The translations under genes and the position numbers were made by a program. Below the pieces are notes generated by a model, which made no database searches, was not told the origin of the DNA, and saw nothing but the letters and a program-made list of their open reading frames with translations. From Leeuwenhoekiella sp. MAR_2009_132 (GTDB lineage Bacteria; Bacteroidota; Bacteroidia; Flavobacteriales; Flavobacteriaceae): a stretch of 64,000 nucleotides of DNA. The number at the start of each line of letters is the position of its first letter. The stretch's first letter is position 1. Positions 7,503 through 14,336 of this stretch are shown here, piece after piece. The DNA is taken from positions 1,178,001 to 1,242,000 of the forward strand of contig NZ_JHZY01000002.1 in the NCBI RefSeq assembly GCF_000687915.1, in the 5' to 3' direction.

Positions 7503-8362
7503 AATGGGTTTATCAATGTTTCGGGATATCTAAACAAGCTTTTTACAAGCGTCTGGCAACACATCAAAAGTCCAACAAGCAAGAACTGGCAATTCTTGAT
7601 CTTATTGAACAGGTCAGAAAAGAAATGCCCAAAACAGGCGGTTTAAAACTATATAAATCAATCAAACCGGCTCTTGTTGAAAAGAATATTAAAATGGGCA
7701 GAGATCGCTTCTATTCACTTCTTAGAAGACATCGACTGCTCATACCCAGAACCAAAAGAGCACATATCACAACAAACTCTAAACATCACTTTTATAAATA
7801 TCCTAATTTAGTTAAAGACTTCATTCCCCAAGCTGCAGAGCAGCTGTGGGTAAGTGATATCACCTATATCAAAACAGATGGTGGTAATGCATATCTGGCA
7901 CTGGTAACAGATGCCTATTCTAAAAAAATAATGGGTTATAAAATTGATGATCATATGAAAACAAGTCTTTGCATCGATGCATTACGAATGGCCTTAGCAC
8001 AACGAGAATATCCAGACCAAAAGCTAATTCATCACTCCGACCGCGGTTTGCAATACTGTAACCCTACCTATACTAACTTCGCAGAGAGAAACGGAATCAA
8101 CATCAGTATGACTCAGCAATACGACCCTTATGAGAATGCCGTAGCCGAACGAATAAACGGAATATTAAAACAGGAATTTGGATTGGGTAAAACAATTGTG
8201 AGTCTGAAATTAGCTCAGAAAATGGTTAAAAAAGCAGTCAAAATCTATAACTCAAAACGAATGCATTACAGCCTGGAGTTTAGAACTCCGGAATTTGCTC
8301 ACAGTAATCAAAATCATAATTACAGACAATACAGAAAAATACCGATATTAGTAACTCAATAA
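7499..8362 (+). CDS. IS3-family transposase OrfB (DDE integrase core)
   Basis: This 287-residue catalytic subunit has an N-terminal HTH_21-like region (LYKSIKPALVEKNIKMGRDR) and an rve integrase core. The DDE residues are visible: Asp in WVSDITYIKT, Asp in HHSDRGLQY and Glu in NAVAERINGILKQEF. It lies in the -1 frame relative to orfA. Full length and with intact catalytic residues, so the element could be active. Confidence 0.92.
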   Translation: MKWVYQCFGISKQAFYKRLATHQKSNKQELAILDLIEQVRKEMPKTGGLKLYKSIKPALVEKNIKMGRDRFYSLLRRHRLLIPRTKRAHITTNSKHHFYKYPNLVKDFIPQAAEQLWVSDITYIKTDGGNAYLALVTDAYSKKIMGYKIDDHMKTSLCIDALRMALAQREYPDQKLIHHSDRGLQYCNPTYTNFAERNGINISMTQQYDPYENAVAERINGILKQEFGLGKTIVSLKLAQKMVKKAVKIYNSKRMHYSLEFRTPEFAHSNQNHNYRQYRKIPILVTQ

Positions 8363-8416
8363 AAACAAAATAGTAAACCGACAACTGGTCAACCTATTTC
8401 AGTATAAGACAAACTT

Positions 8417-9022
8417 ATGGGAATTCATTATCAGCAGTCAAATATTCATTGGAATTACTTCTTATCTATTGAAAGAGATTTTGAGAATTTATCCAGATAT
8501 ATAGAATTTACTGAATCGAACAACAATACTTTTTCGATTGAATTAGCTCGACTTTTAATGACAGCAACACAAGAAGTTGATGTTATTATGAAAGACTTGT
8601 GTAAACTCGTAGATGAAAACTCTACTGCTGACTCTATCGGTGGATATAAAGCCATAATTAATGAGAGAATTCCGGAATTTAATAATGAGAACGTTTACAT
8701 ACCGAGATTCGGAATGAATAGCAAACCTTGGAGCGAATGGAAAGAAGCAAATAATCATCCTATTTGGTGGACTGCTAATAACAAAATCAAACATCATCGA
8801 ACTGAATTCTTTGAACGAGCGAATTTTAAAAATACTTTTAACGCTATTGGTGGTTTATTACTTACTACCTTATATTTCTACAAAAAGAAAGCAGAAAAAG
8901 AAAATGGAGCAGAAATGGATTGGATGGAATTAACTGGAATGTTATTACCTAAAACAAGTCTATACAAACTGAACGATGATTACTATTATGGAGAAGTTGT
9001 GGCTGGAAGAAATGAGTGGTAA
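8417..9022 (+). CDS. Unrecognised cytosolic protein of cassette 2
   Basis: This 201-residue soluble protein has no signal peptide. It is largely helical by composition and contains WWTANNKIKHHRTEFFERAN followed by NAIGGLLLTTLYFYKK. The aromatic-N-x-x-KH pattern followed by helices recalls HEPN-like proteins, but this is a weak resemblance and I do not assign a family. It ends 6 bp before the left arm of attC site C, as cassette genes usually do. The IS3 insertion just upstream now separates it from the cassette start and may supply or remove its promoter. Confidence 0.65.
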   Translation: MGIHYQQSNIHWNYFLSIERDFENLSRYIEFTESNNNTFSIELARLLMTATQEVDVIMKDLCKLVDENSTADSIGGYKAIINERIPEFNNENVYIPRFGMNSKPWSEWKEANNHPIWWTANNKIKHHRTEFFERANFKNTFNAIGGLLLTTLYFYKKKAEKENGAEMDWMELTGMLLPKTSLYKLNDDYYYGEVVAGRNEW

Positions 9023-9028
9023 ATAACT

Positions 9029-9223
9029 GCGCACAACAACGTATATATCTCATAGCTAGTCAGTTGCTTAATAGAAGTTAAAGCATATTTGCTAGTCCGC
9101 CAAATTTTTTAATTTGGCTTATTGAGAAAAAATAATAAGAAAAATTTAAAAATTTGGCTCGTGCTTAATCCGAAAATAATCGATTATTTCACGCTACGAG
9201 CCATATACAAGACCGTTACAGGC
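9029..9223. repeat. attC-like site C (long type)
   Basis: Left arm GCGCACAACAACGTATATAT (9029 on) pairs with right arm CTACGAGCCATATACAAGAC (9194 on) followed by CGTTACAGGC. GCGCACAA is the exact reverse complement of TTGTGCGC at the cassette-2 start (7048-7055). The boundary is G9215/T9216. Compared with sites A and B it carries about 60 extra bases, including a stem CGCCAAATTTTTTAATTTGGC. Confidence 0.75.
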
Positions 9224-9239
9224 AATTCAAACCAAACTT

Positions 9240-10175
9240 ATGAGAATGCTAATTATTATTGGAGTTTTACTACTAACAAGCTGTAAAAACGAAAGACAAA
9301 AGGCGGAAATAGTAAATAAGAAAAGTAGTGATTTAGAAAGGTACGATAAGCTAAAGTGGAGCGGAATGTTGCATTACAAAGATGATGAATATCAACTTGC
9401 TCTATCCAATTTCCAAGATGCTTTTAAAATTATCCCTGACGAATCAACAAACGACTACTTTTATGCTACAGCGGCTGCGTTGAATTTAGGTCAAGATGAT
9501 AAGGCTGAGCAACTTTTAATTGATGCAATCGAAAAAACAAATGCATCAGAAAGTTACTTTCTAAGATTTGAAGAATTTAATAGTTTCAGAAACAAAGAAT
9601 TATTTAAAAAAATTAAGAAAGATTACAATAAATACAAAAAAGTCTTCTTTGACAATCTCGAACATCCAGAGATTTATTATGAAGTTGAGAATTTAATAAC
9701 AAAAGACCAAGAAGTAAGAACTGGAGATTATTCGACAGAGAAAATGCAAGAGGTTGACTCATTAAATATGACACGACTGATTGAAATCAATAAGGAATAT
9801 GGCTGGCAAGAAAAGCAATGGTTACTTCTTTGGCATCAAAGAGGGTATCACCGAGAAGATAATTATATTTGGAACTATTTCAGACCTTATATAAATAAAA
9901 AGATAGAAAAAGGCGAGCTGCGAAAAAGTTTTTGGGCAAGGTTCAGTGACGAGCATTCAATGTTCGTTGGAAATGGTAATCAAATTTATGGCACCTATTG
10001 GAACAATTATGATCAATTCCCAATTGACGAAATAGCGAAGGTCGATAGTCTGAGAGAAACTGTTGGACTTCCACCATTAGCTTATTTAAAAAAAGTTTAT
10101 GGAACAGTTCCACCAAAAAAATATGATAAAGAACTGCCTGTAACAATGTATATAAAAAATAGCGCAAATGATTGA
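9240..10175 (+). CDS. Lipoprotein with TPR-like and DUF6624-like regions
   Basis: This 311-residue protein has a lipoprotein signal (residues 1-15, lipobox LLTSC). Residues 40-110 look like TPR-type helical repeats (GMLHYKDDEYQLALSNFQDA; AAALNLGQDDKAEQLL). The C-terminal half resembles DUF6624: an LWHQRGYH segment, FSDEHSMFVGNGNQIYGTYW, and VDSLRETVGLPPLAYLKKVYG. Its molecular role is unknown. The last codons (VTMYIKN and following) are encoded by the left arm of the next attC-like site, so the gene overlaps the recombination site by about 40 bp. Confidence 0.7.
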   Translation: MRMLIIIGVLLLTSCKNERQKAEIVNKKSSDLERYDKLKWSGMLHYKDDEYQLALSNFQDAFKIIPDESTNDYFYATAAALNLGQDDKAEQLLIDAIEKTNASESYFLRFEEFNSFRNKELFKKIKKDYNKYKKVFFDNLEHPEIYYEVENLITKDQEVRTGDYSTEKMQEVDSLNMTRLIEINKEYGWQEKQWLLLWHQRGYHREDNYIWNYFRPYINKKIEKGELRKSFWARFSDEHSMFVGNGNQIYGTYWNNYDQFPIDEIAKVDSLRETVGLPPLAYLKKVYGTVPPKKYDKELPVTMYIKNSAND

Positions 10176-10331
10176 TAAAACGAAGGTTCGAGCACTTTTT
10201 TGAGATCGCCAAATTTTCAAATTTGGCTATTTGAGAAAAGAAAGATAAATTTAAAAATTCTGCTCGAGTTTAACCGAATGGATAGCGCCCTTTTTTAGCG
10301 CAACTTTTCATATACTCGACCGTTACTACAC
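10135..10331. repeat. attC-like site D (long type)
   Basis: Left arm TGCCTGTAACAATGTATATA (10135 on, continuing AAAAATAGCGC) pairs with right arm GCGCAACTTTTCATATACTC (10299 on) then GACCGTTACTACAC. TGCCTGTAA matches the reverse complement of the cassette-3 start TTACAGGCA over nine bases. The boundary is G10322/T10323. It contains the long-type inner stem GCCAAATTTTCAAATTTGGC and overlaps the 3' end of the lipoprotein gene. Confidence 0.75.
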
Positions 10332-10650
10332 ATTTGATCGGCTAGAAATTAAAGCCACTTCCCTCCTGCTAATTCCTTCTAATCCCAAAGATAAGGTCTC
10401 AAAAAACGGACAGTTTAAAGTCGGTGCTTATTAAAATCTATTCGTTATTTCCGCTTTTAAAGTAAATCTACTAGAGCTTGTCGACGGAATTTTTCACGCC
10501 AAATTTTCTGTAAGTTTTCTAGATATCCTGGCTCGCTCGGTGTAAAAAAAGCGTAGACTCGTTGAGGGATTCGGCTGTAAAAATACGGGTTAACCTCGCT
10601 TTTTTCTTTCTTGGCCTTCTTGCAAATTCTGGCTCGCTGTCAATGAAAAC
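10323..10650 (+). pseudogene. Body of cassette 4: no intact gene, possible gene remnant
   Basis: Cassette 4 is only 454 bp including its attC. A frame from 10324 stops at 10434 and reads like the C-terminal tail of a protein (DRLEIKATSLLLIPSNPKDK), with no start codon, so it may be a truncated gene. The rest (10435-10650) holds a direct repeat CTGGCTCGCT at 10528 and 10629, and an inverted pair AAAAAAAGCG/CGCTTTTTT around 10544-10606. I see no convincing CDS on either strand. It could be a non-coding cassette. Confidence 0.4.
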
Positions 10651-10783
10651 GTGCAGTAACAGAGGGTATAAGGCATTGCTTCGGATTTTTCTGCCGAAAA
10701 ATCAACCATTTTACTATCTTCGAGTAGCGCGGAATTGTCCTGCGGACAGATTCCGCAACGACTTATACCCTAAGCGTTGGCAA
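10651..10783. repeat. attC-like site E
   Basis: Left arm GTGCAGTAACAGAGGGTATA (10651 on, continuing AGGCATTGC) pairs with right arm GCAACGACTTATACCCTAAG (10755 on) then CGTTGGCAA. GTGCAGTAA matches the reverse complement of the cassette-4 start TTACTACAC at 8 of 9 bases, the difference being a possible G-T pair. The boundary is G10776/T10777. Bases just downstream (CAACAATATTTATAAAA) again resemble a left arm, hinting that this junction was rearranged. Confidence 0.65.
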
Positions 10784-10812
10784 CAATATTTATAAAATGA
10801 AAACAATTAATT

Positions 10813-10998
10813 ATGAAAAAAATATCTAAAAAAACATTAGCCATAATTTTGATTTCCATTAGTTTATGGATAATAGGTAGCTTCCTTTTATACCCAGAAA
10901 AAAATGGAAAAACTACAATAATGATTATATCAATCATAATAATCGGCGGCTTGTATTCTCAAATTAAAAAGGATAGAAAAGCATATTCAAAACTTTAA
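10813..10998 (+). CDS. Small two-helix membrane protein
   Basis: This 61-residue protein has a basic start (MKKISKKT), a hydrophobic helix at about 9-27, a short loop (YPEKNGK), a second helix at about 35-47 and a basic tail (QIKKDRKAYSKL). I do not recognise a family. It shares layout and a similar tail with the 54-residue protein encoded 107 bp downstream in the same cassette, suggesting duplication. It would lie in the inner membrane. Confidence 0.55.
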   Translation: MKKISKKTLAIILISISLWIIGSFLLYPEKNGKTTIMIISIIIIGGLYSQIKKDRKAYSKL

Positions 10999-11104
10999 AA
11001 TAAAATTTTATTGTCTTCCTTTGAGATGATATTTGAATAAAACGTAAAAAATATAACGGAAAGGAACTCTATATATTCCTTACATAAAAAGTGATTTATA
11101 ATTG

Positions 11105-11269
11105 ATGAATAAAATTAGGATTTTAGGATTGTTGTTATTAATAACTGGATTAACAATAATGTACATATATGATAATAGTGGTTTAGATTTTATTTCAGGT
11201 ATTCTTGTCGGAGCGGGCTTAATTTGGACAATTACAGGTCAAATTAAATTCAGAAAAGATGGAAGATAG
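11105..11269 (+). CDS. Second small two-helix membrane protein, 54 residues
   Basis: The ATG at 11105 opens a frame that stops with TAG at 11267-11269. The protein begins MNKIRILGLLLLITGLTIMY, has a loop with YDNSGLDF, a second hydrophobic segment (SGILVGAGLIWTITG) and a basic end (QIKFRKDGR). Its layout and the xxGxIxxQIKxxRK-type tail resemble the protein at 10813-10998. It is shorter than usual annotation cut-offs. Function is unknown; two adjacent tiny membrane proteins in one cassette may act together. Confidence 0.5.
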   Translation: MNKIRILGLLLLITGLTIMYIYDNSGLDFISGILVGAGLIWTITGQIKFRKDGR

Positions 11270-11361
11270 ATTCTGAATAATAAATACATAAAAAACCTAT
11301 AGCGGAGAGAGAGATAAAACTGACAAGGAACATAAAAAAATATGAAGAACAATAAATACAG

Positions 11362-11495
11362 TTGCCAACAACGGTTATCACAAATAACGGGTTTTATCGG
11401 AAAAGTGTAATTTAGTATCCTAACAAGAAAACAACTAAGCCGACAAGTTCGCGTCCCTACTCCCGCAACTTGTGTTAACCGAGACCGTTGCCATA
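11362..11495. repeat. attC-like site F
   Basis: Left arm TTGCCAACAACGGTTATCAC (11362 on, continuing AAAT) pairs with right arm ACTTGTGTTAACCGAGACCG (11468 on) then TTGCCATAC. GTTGCCAA before AAC is complementary to the cassette-5 start TTGGCAAC. The boundary is G11487/T11488. Its loop (ACTAAGCCGACAAG, then GCGTCCCTACTCC) recurs almost unchanged in site K and in changed form in site L, a second loop type. Confidence 0.75.
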
Positions 11496-11499
11496 CATT

Positions 11500-12108
11500 T
11501 TGAAAAAAATCTTACTCATATTAATAATCCTTTTAATAATCAGTTGTCAGGAAAAGACGACCGAAATTCGATTTTATCCAACATATCCGGTTTCACCACA
11601 AGATTCGATTGAAAAAATGGACTTGGACAAATCAAATATGGATTTTAAAGATCTTACCAATTGGATCAGCAAAAATCAATACCACGATACAAGGTCAATT
11701 ATTGAATTTAAAGATGGTGGAATTTTAAAAAAAATAATCCCTTACGTTCGTGGCAACGGATTAATCAAAGAACGAAGTATTTTAAGTATTACATCTGATT
11801 CAATCCTCATTGACGATGGATATCCAATAAGCGCACTAAAATGGGTACTCAAACGACACTATACAAACAATGGAAAAGATTTTCGTTATCCTGATTCCCC
11901 AGAACGTGCTGGTGTCGAAATTACCTTAGACACCAACAAAACTGCATACGTCCTAAAACAATGTTTAATAAATCTAACACGAATATTTGACGAGGTTAAT
12001 AGCGAAGTAAAAGACACACTTCAATTAAGGTTTATTTTCGATTATTTTAGGCAAATTCCTCCTCCACCGCCGCCGCCAATACCAAATGAAATTCAAAGCG
12101 TGGAATAA
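11500..12108 (+). CDS. Lipoprotein of unknown function
   Basis: I choose the TTG at 11500 as start because it gives a clean lipoprotein signal (KKILLILIILLIISC, Cys lipidated). The frame is also open from the TTG at 11488, but that codon is the first base triplet of the cassette itself. The mature protein is about 185 residues, mixed alpha/beta, and ends in a proline run (PPPPPPPIPNE). I recognise no family. It ends 6 bp before the next attC-like arm. A TTG start without a visible promoter fits a gene placed right at a cassette boundary. Confidence 0.6.
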   Translation: MKKILLILIILLIISCQEKTTEIRFYPTYPVSPQDSIEKMDLDKSNMDFKDLTNWISKNQYHDTRSIIEFKDGGILKKIIPYVRGNGLIKERSILSITSDSILIDDGYPISALKWVLKRHYTNNGKDFRYPDSPERAGVEITLDTNKTAYVLKQCLINLTRIFDEVNSEVKDTLQLRFIFDYFRQIPPPPPPPIPNEIQSVE

Positions 12109-12114
12109 AAAACG

Positions 12115-12315
12115 TATGGCAACAATATATATAAAAATTAGGTCAAATCTTTGATTTTTAGAGTATTAAGGTGTATTTGGGAAGTCCGCCATATTTTTTG
12201 ATTTGGCAACTAAAAAGAAAAAGTAGTCACAAAATGCAAAAAATATGGCTTGTGCTTTGTTCAAAGGTAATTGCTTATTTCTGCCCTACTTTTCATATAC
12301 CGAACGTTGCCAGTA
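12115..12315. repeat. attC-like site G (long type)
   Basis: Left arm TATGGCAACAATATATATAA (12115 on, continuing AAATTAGG) pairs with right arm CCCTACTTTTCATATACCGA (12284 on) then ACGTTGCCAGTA. GTATGGCAA matches the reverse complement of TTGCCATAC at the cassette-6 start over nine bases. The boundary is G12306/T12307. The inner CGCCATATTTTTTGATTTGGC stem marks the long type. Confidence 0.75.
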
Positions 12316-12321
12316 ATTTGA

Positions 12322-12786
12322 ATGAAACACACACAAATAAAAATATTGCTATTTCCAATAATCGCTTTAATAATTTCTTGCTCGACAAATAAAGGGCTGA
12401 TTAAAAGAGACAAATCGGATCACGGAACTTTGAAATACTATGTGCAAACAGACTTGAATGACGAAAACTATAAAAAACGAATAATAATAAAAGTTGCGGA
12501 TTCTGTTTATTACAGTTTGTATTCAGACGGAATTAATAAGCTTACGAAAAAGAACAAGAATTCGGTCTATCGATTATTTTATGGCGAAATACCAAAAGAA
12601 ATGGATGCCCAGATTGCGTATCAAAAATTATCGGAATTGGATTCATTGGTATTATCTAAATCGGACAAAATATTAGACTCGCTGAAATGGAATGATTTTA
12701 AACGTTGGAACGGAGCGTCAGCTTTTGAAATAGAAGTCGTTTATTATCACGGATTTCCTAAAAATGGAAAATTTGAACCCTATTAA
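12322..12786 (+). CDS. Lipoprotein of unknown function
   Basis: This 154-residue protein has a lipoprotein signal (KILLFPIIALIISC). The mature part is soluble with alternating charged and hydrophobic residues and no motif I recognise; it contains DKILDSLKWNDFKRWNGASA and ends with YYHGFPKNGKFEPY. It is the only gene of cassette 7, begins 15 bp after the boundary and stops 15 bp before the next left arm. The element inserted in that arm lies downstream and in the opposite direction. Confidence 0.6.
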   Translation: MKHTQIKILLFPIIALIISCSTNKGLIKRDKSDHGTLKYYVQTDLNDENYKKRIIIKVADSVYYSLYSDGINKLTKKNKNSVYRLFYGEIPKEMDAQIAYQKLSELDSLVLSKSDKILDSLKWNDFKRWNGASAFEIEVVYYHGFPKNGKFEPY

Positions 12787-12923
12787 ACGGAATAAAAAAC
12801 TACTGCCAACAAAGAACTGAGGTAAAAAACAACTCTTTTCTACATTAAATTTGTAGACCTATTTATCCTTTGCTAAAATCTGTAACTACAGATCTTAACT
12901 TTTTCATTTATTCCTTTTTTGAC

Positions 12924-13886
12924 CTATCCTTTGGCTAGAACAGATACATAATTTTCATCGTAGGGTAATCCAGATATAGCAATGGCAAAGGCCTGTTTTA
13001 AAAGGGTATTAGCTACCGCGATCAATGCCAGTTTCTTACTCTTGCCCTTGGCTACTATTCGTTCATAGATTTCCCTGCAGCCCTTGTTGTGTTTACAAGC
13101 ATTAAACGCACATAAAAACAACAGATTTCTGAGTTTCTTGTCACCCACTTTACTAATCCTACTTCTACCCCTTACACTACTCCCCGATTCCCGTATCGTT
13201 GGGGTGATCCCTACATAACTGCACAGCTGTGAAGCCTTGTCAAACTTAGAGAAGCCATCTGTTATCACAACTAAAAACAAAGCCGTCTTGATCCCTATTC
13301 CAGGTATACTGGTTAGTAAAGTTAGTTGCTGCTGTTGATCCTGTTTTACAAGCTCTAGCAGACGATCTTCGATCCCTTTTACCTCTTTGTTTAAATGTTT
13401 GAGATCACGCTTTAAAGACCTGTAAACATACTTCGAAGGGAGGCCAAGTACTTCTTCTCCATGAAGTTTATTCTTTGTGGCCGTGCGCTTCTTTAGGTAA
13501 CTATCCATAAGCCTGAACAGCTGCAGGCATTCTGCCTGTACATCGCTAAGAGCATTATACAATGGGACTTCGTTAGACAACACATAATTACAAATAGCTT
13601 TGGAATCGCTCTTATCGGTCTTTACCTTAGCTAGTTTCATCTATATGAAACGCTTGACTGACAAAGGGTTTACTACAGATACAGTAATACCATTTTTGTA
13701 AAGAAACTGTGCAAGTCGATAGTGGTAATAGCCGGTGGCTTCCATAACTACCAAAGAGTCTGCAGCTAATGTTTTGACAAATAATTTAAATCCCTTCTCA
13801 TCATTCTTAAATTGAGAATGACCACATTCACTACCATATACATCCTTACTGATATCAACTCCAAAAGTTTCTTTATATTTATTCAT
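12924..13886 (-). pseudogene. IS110-family transposase interrupted by an amber codon
   Basis: Two minus-strand frames in the same phase together make a full-length IS110 transposase of about 320 residues. The N-terminal part (start at 13886) has the RuvC-like DEDD residues Asp in FGVDISKD, Glu in VVMEATGYY and Asp in KTDKSDSKAI. The C-terminal part has the Transposase_20 region (SIPGIGIKTALFLV, SSVRGRSRISKVG) with the nucleophile serine. A TAG at 13638-13640 lies in KRFI-stop-MKLAK, where homologues typically carry Gln. A single C-to-T change explains it. Restart at the ATG right after the stop would lose the first catalytic residues. Confidence 0.85.
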
Positions 13887-13939
13887 AAGAACTGATTTTA
13901 TGAAAGAGCATACTACCTTAATCACAACAACTTGAAAAC

Positions 13940-14050
13940 GAGGTCTAACCTCACAGAACTGAACGTGCTTGAAGTAGTAAAAGAGAGGGGATTATCAATG
14001 TTGTCGAAGTCGTAAGCTTCACCGTATATAGTAACCTTAATCCTCTCTTT
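13940..14050 (-). ncRNA. Candidate bridge RNA region of the IS110-family element
   Basis: IS110-group elements transcribe a structured bridge RNA from the non-coding end upstream of the transposase. Here that end is 13926-14095. It contains a short hairpin GAGGT/ACCTC (13940-13952). It also has a long stem pairing AAAGAGAGG..ATTA (13980-13994) with TTAATCCTCTCTTT (14037-14050), whose interior includes GAAG/GCTTC. This two-hairpin layout fits a bridge RNA, but I could not define the guide loops or test them against the attC target. Confidence 0.4.
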
Positions 14051-14336
14051 GTTCTTTCTGATTATACTATCAATTTAAAGAGAATCAAACTTAAGTTGTA
14101 TATAAAAAATTGCTGGTGCAAGCCTACTTACGAAAATCCTCGTGGATTTTCTATTCAGCTTGTATTTGTTAAGCTAGGTGCTTAAAACACGCCACTATTT
14201 AGCAAATAAAAACCGTTGTACGCAATTAAAAAAATCCTGCCCGCACTCAAAAATTGACTTATAAAAATTATTAGCGAGGCAACCTTTTATGAAAATTTTA
14301 CGTCTTTATTATATAAGGCTAATTTAAAAATTCAAA

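Larger units (their letters stand above)
7077..8402 (+). mobile_element. IS3-family insertion sequence in cassette 2
   Basis: The element has perfect 15-bp terminal inverted repeats, CTGAAATAGGTTGAC at 7077-7091 and its complement at 8388-8402, enclosing overlapping orfA and orfB of an IS3-family transposase. It is 1326 bp long, normal for the family. I see no target duplication: flanks are CATTTC on the left and TATAAG on the right. It inserted 29 bp after the start of cassette 2, between the cassette boundary and its gene at 8417. Confidence 0.9.
12813..14095 (-). mobile_element. IS110-family insertion sequence inside an attC-like arm
   Basis: The element is about 1.28 kb with ends placed by where the attC arm is broken and resumes; exact ends are uncertain by a few bases. 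As usual for IS110 I see no terminal inverted repeats or target duplication. It holds a DEDD transposase on the minus strand and a non-coding upstream end of about 200 bp. Some IS110/IS1111-family elements are known to insert specifically into integron attC sites, so this position supports the attC reading. Confidence 0.7.
12801..14224. repeat. attC-like site H, interrupted by the IS110-family element
   Basis: The left end TACTGCCAACAA (12801-12812) matches the reverse complement of the cassette-7 start TTGCCAGTA at 8 of 9 bases. The typical arm then breaks off. It resumes after the inserted element with TTGTATATAAAAAATTGCTGG (near 14096), which is the expected continuation of AACAA. The right side ends AAATAAAAACCGTTGTACGC, with boundary G14215/T14216. 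Joining the two parts restores a site of about 140 bp. The right-arm pairing is weaker than in other sites. Confidence 0.6.

Noticed and set aside
7071..8408. Target duplication of the IS3 element
   Set aside because: The bases outside the inverted repeats (CATTTC and TATAAG) do not match in any 3-5 bp register.
10562..10795. 77-codon plus-strand frame across attC site E
   Set aside because: It lies almost wholly inside the hairpin arms and loop of the site, with low-complexity, Arg-rich composition unlike a protein, and no start signal.
12171..12392. 73-codon plus-strand frame over attC site G
   Set aside because: It covers the right part of the site and enters the lipoprotein gene out of frame; no signal or motif.
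12494..12676. 60-codon frame inside the cassette-7 lipoprotein gene
   Set aside because: Out-of-frame shadow of the lipoprotein, which has a proper signal peptide.
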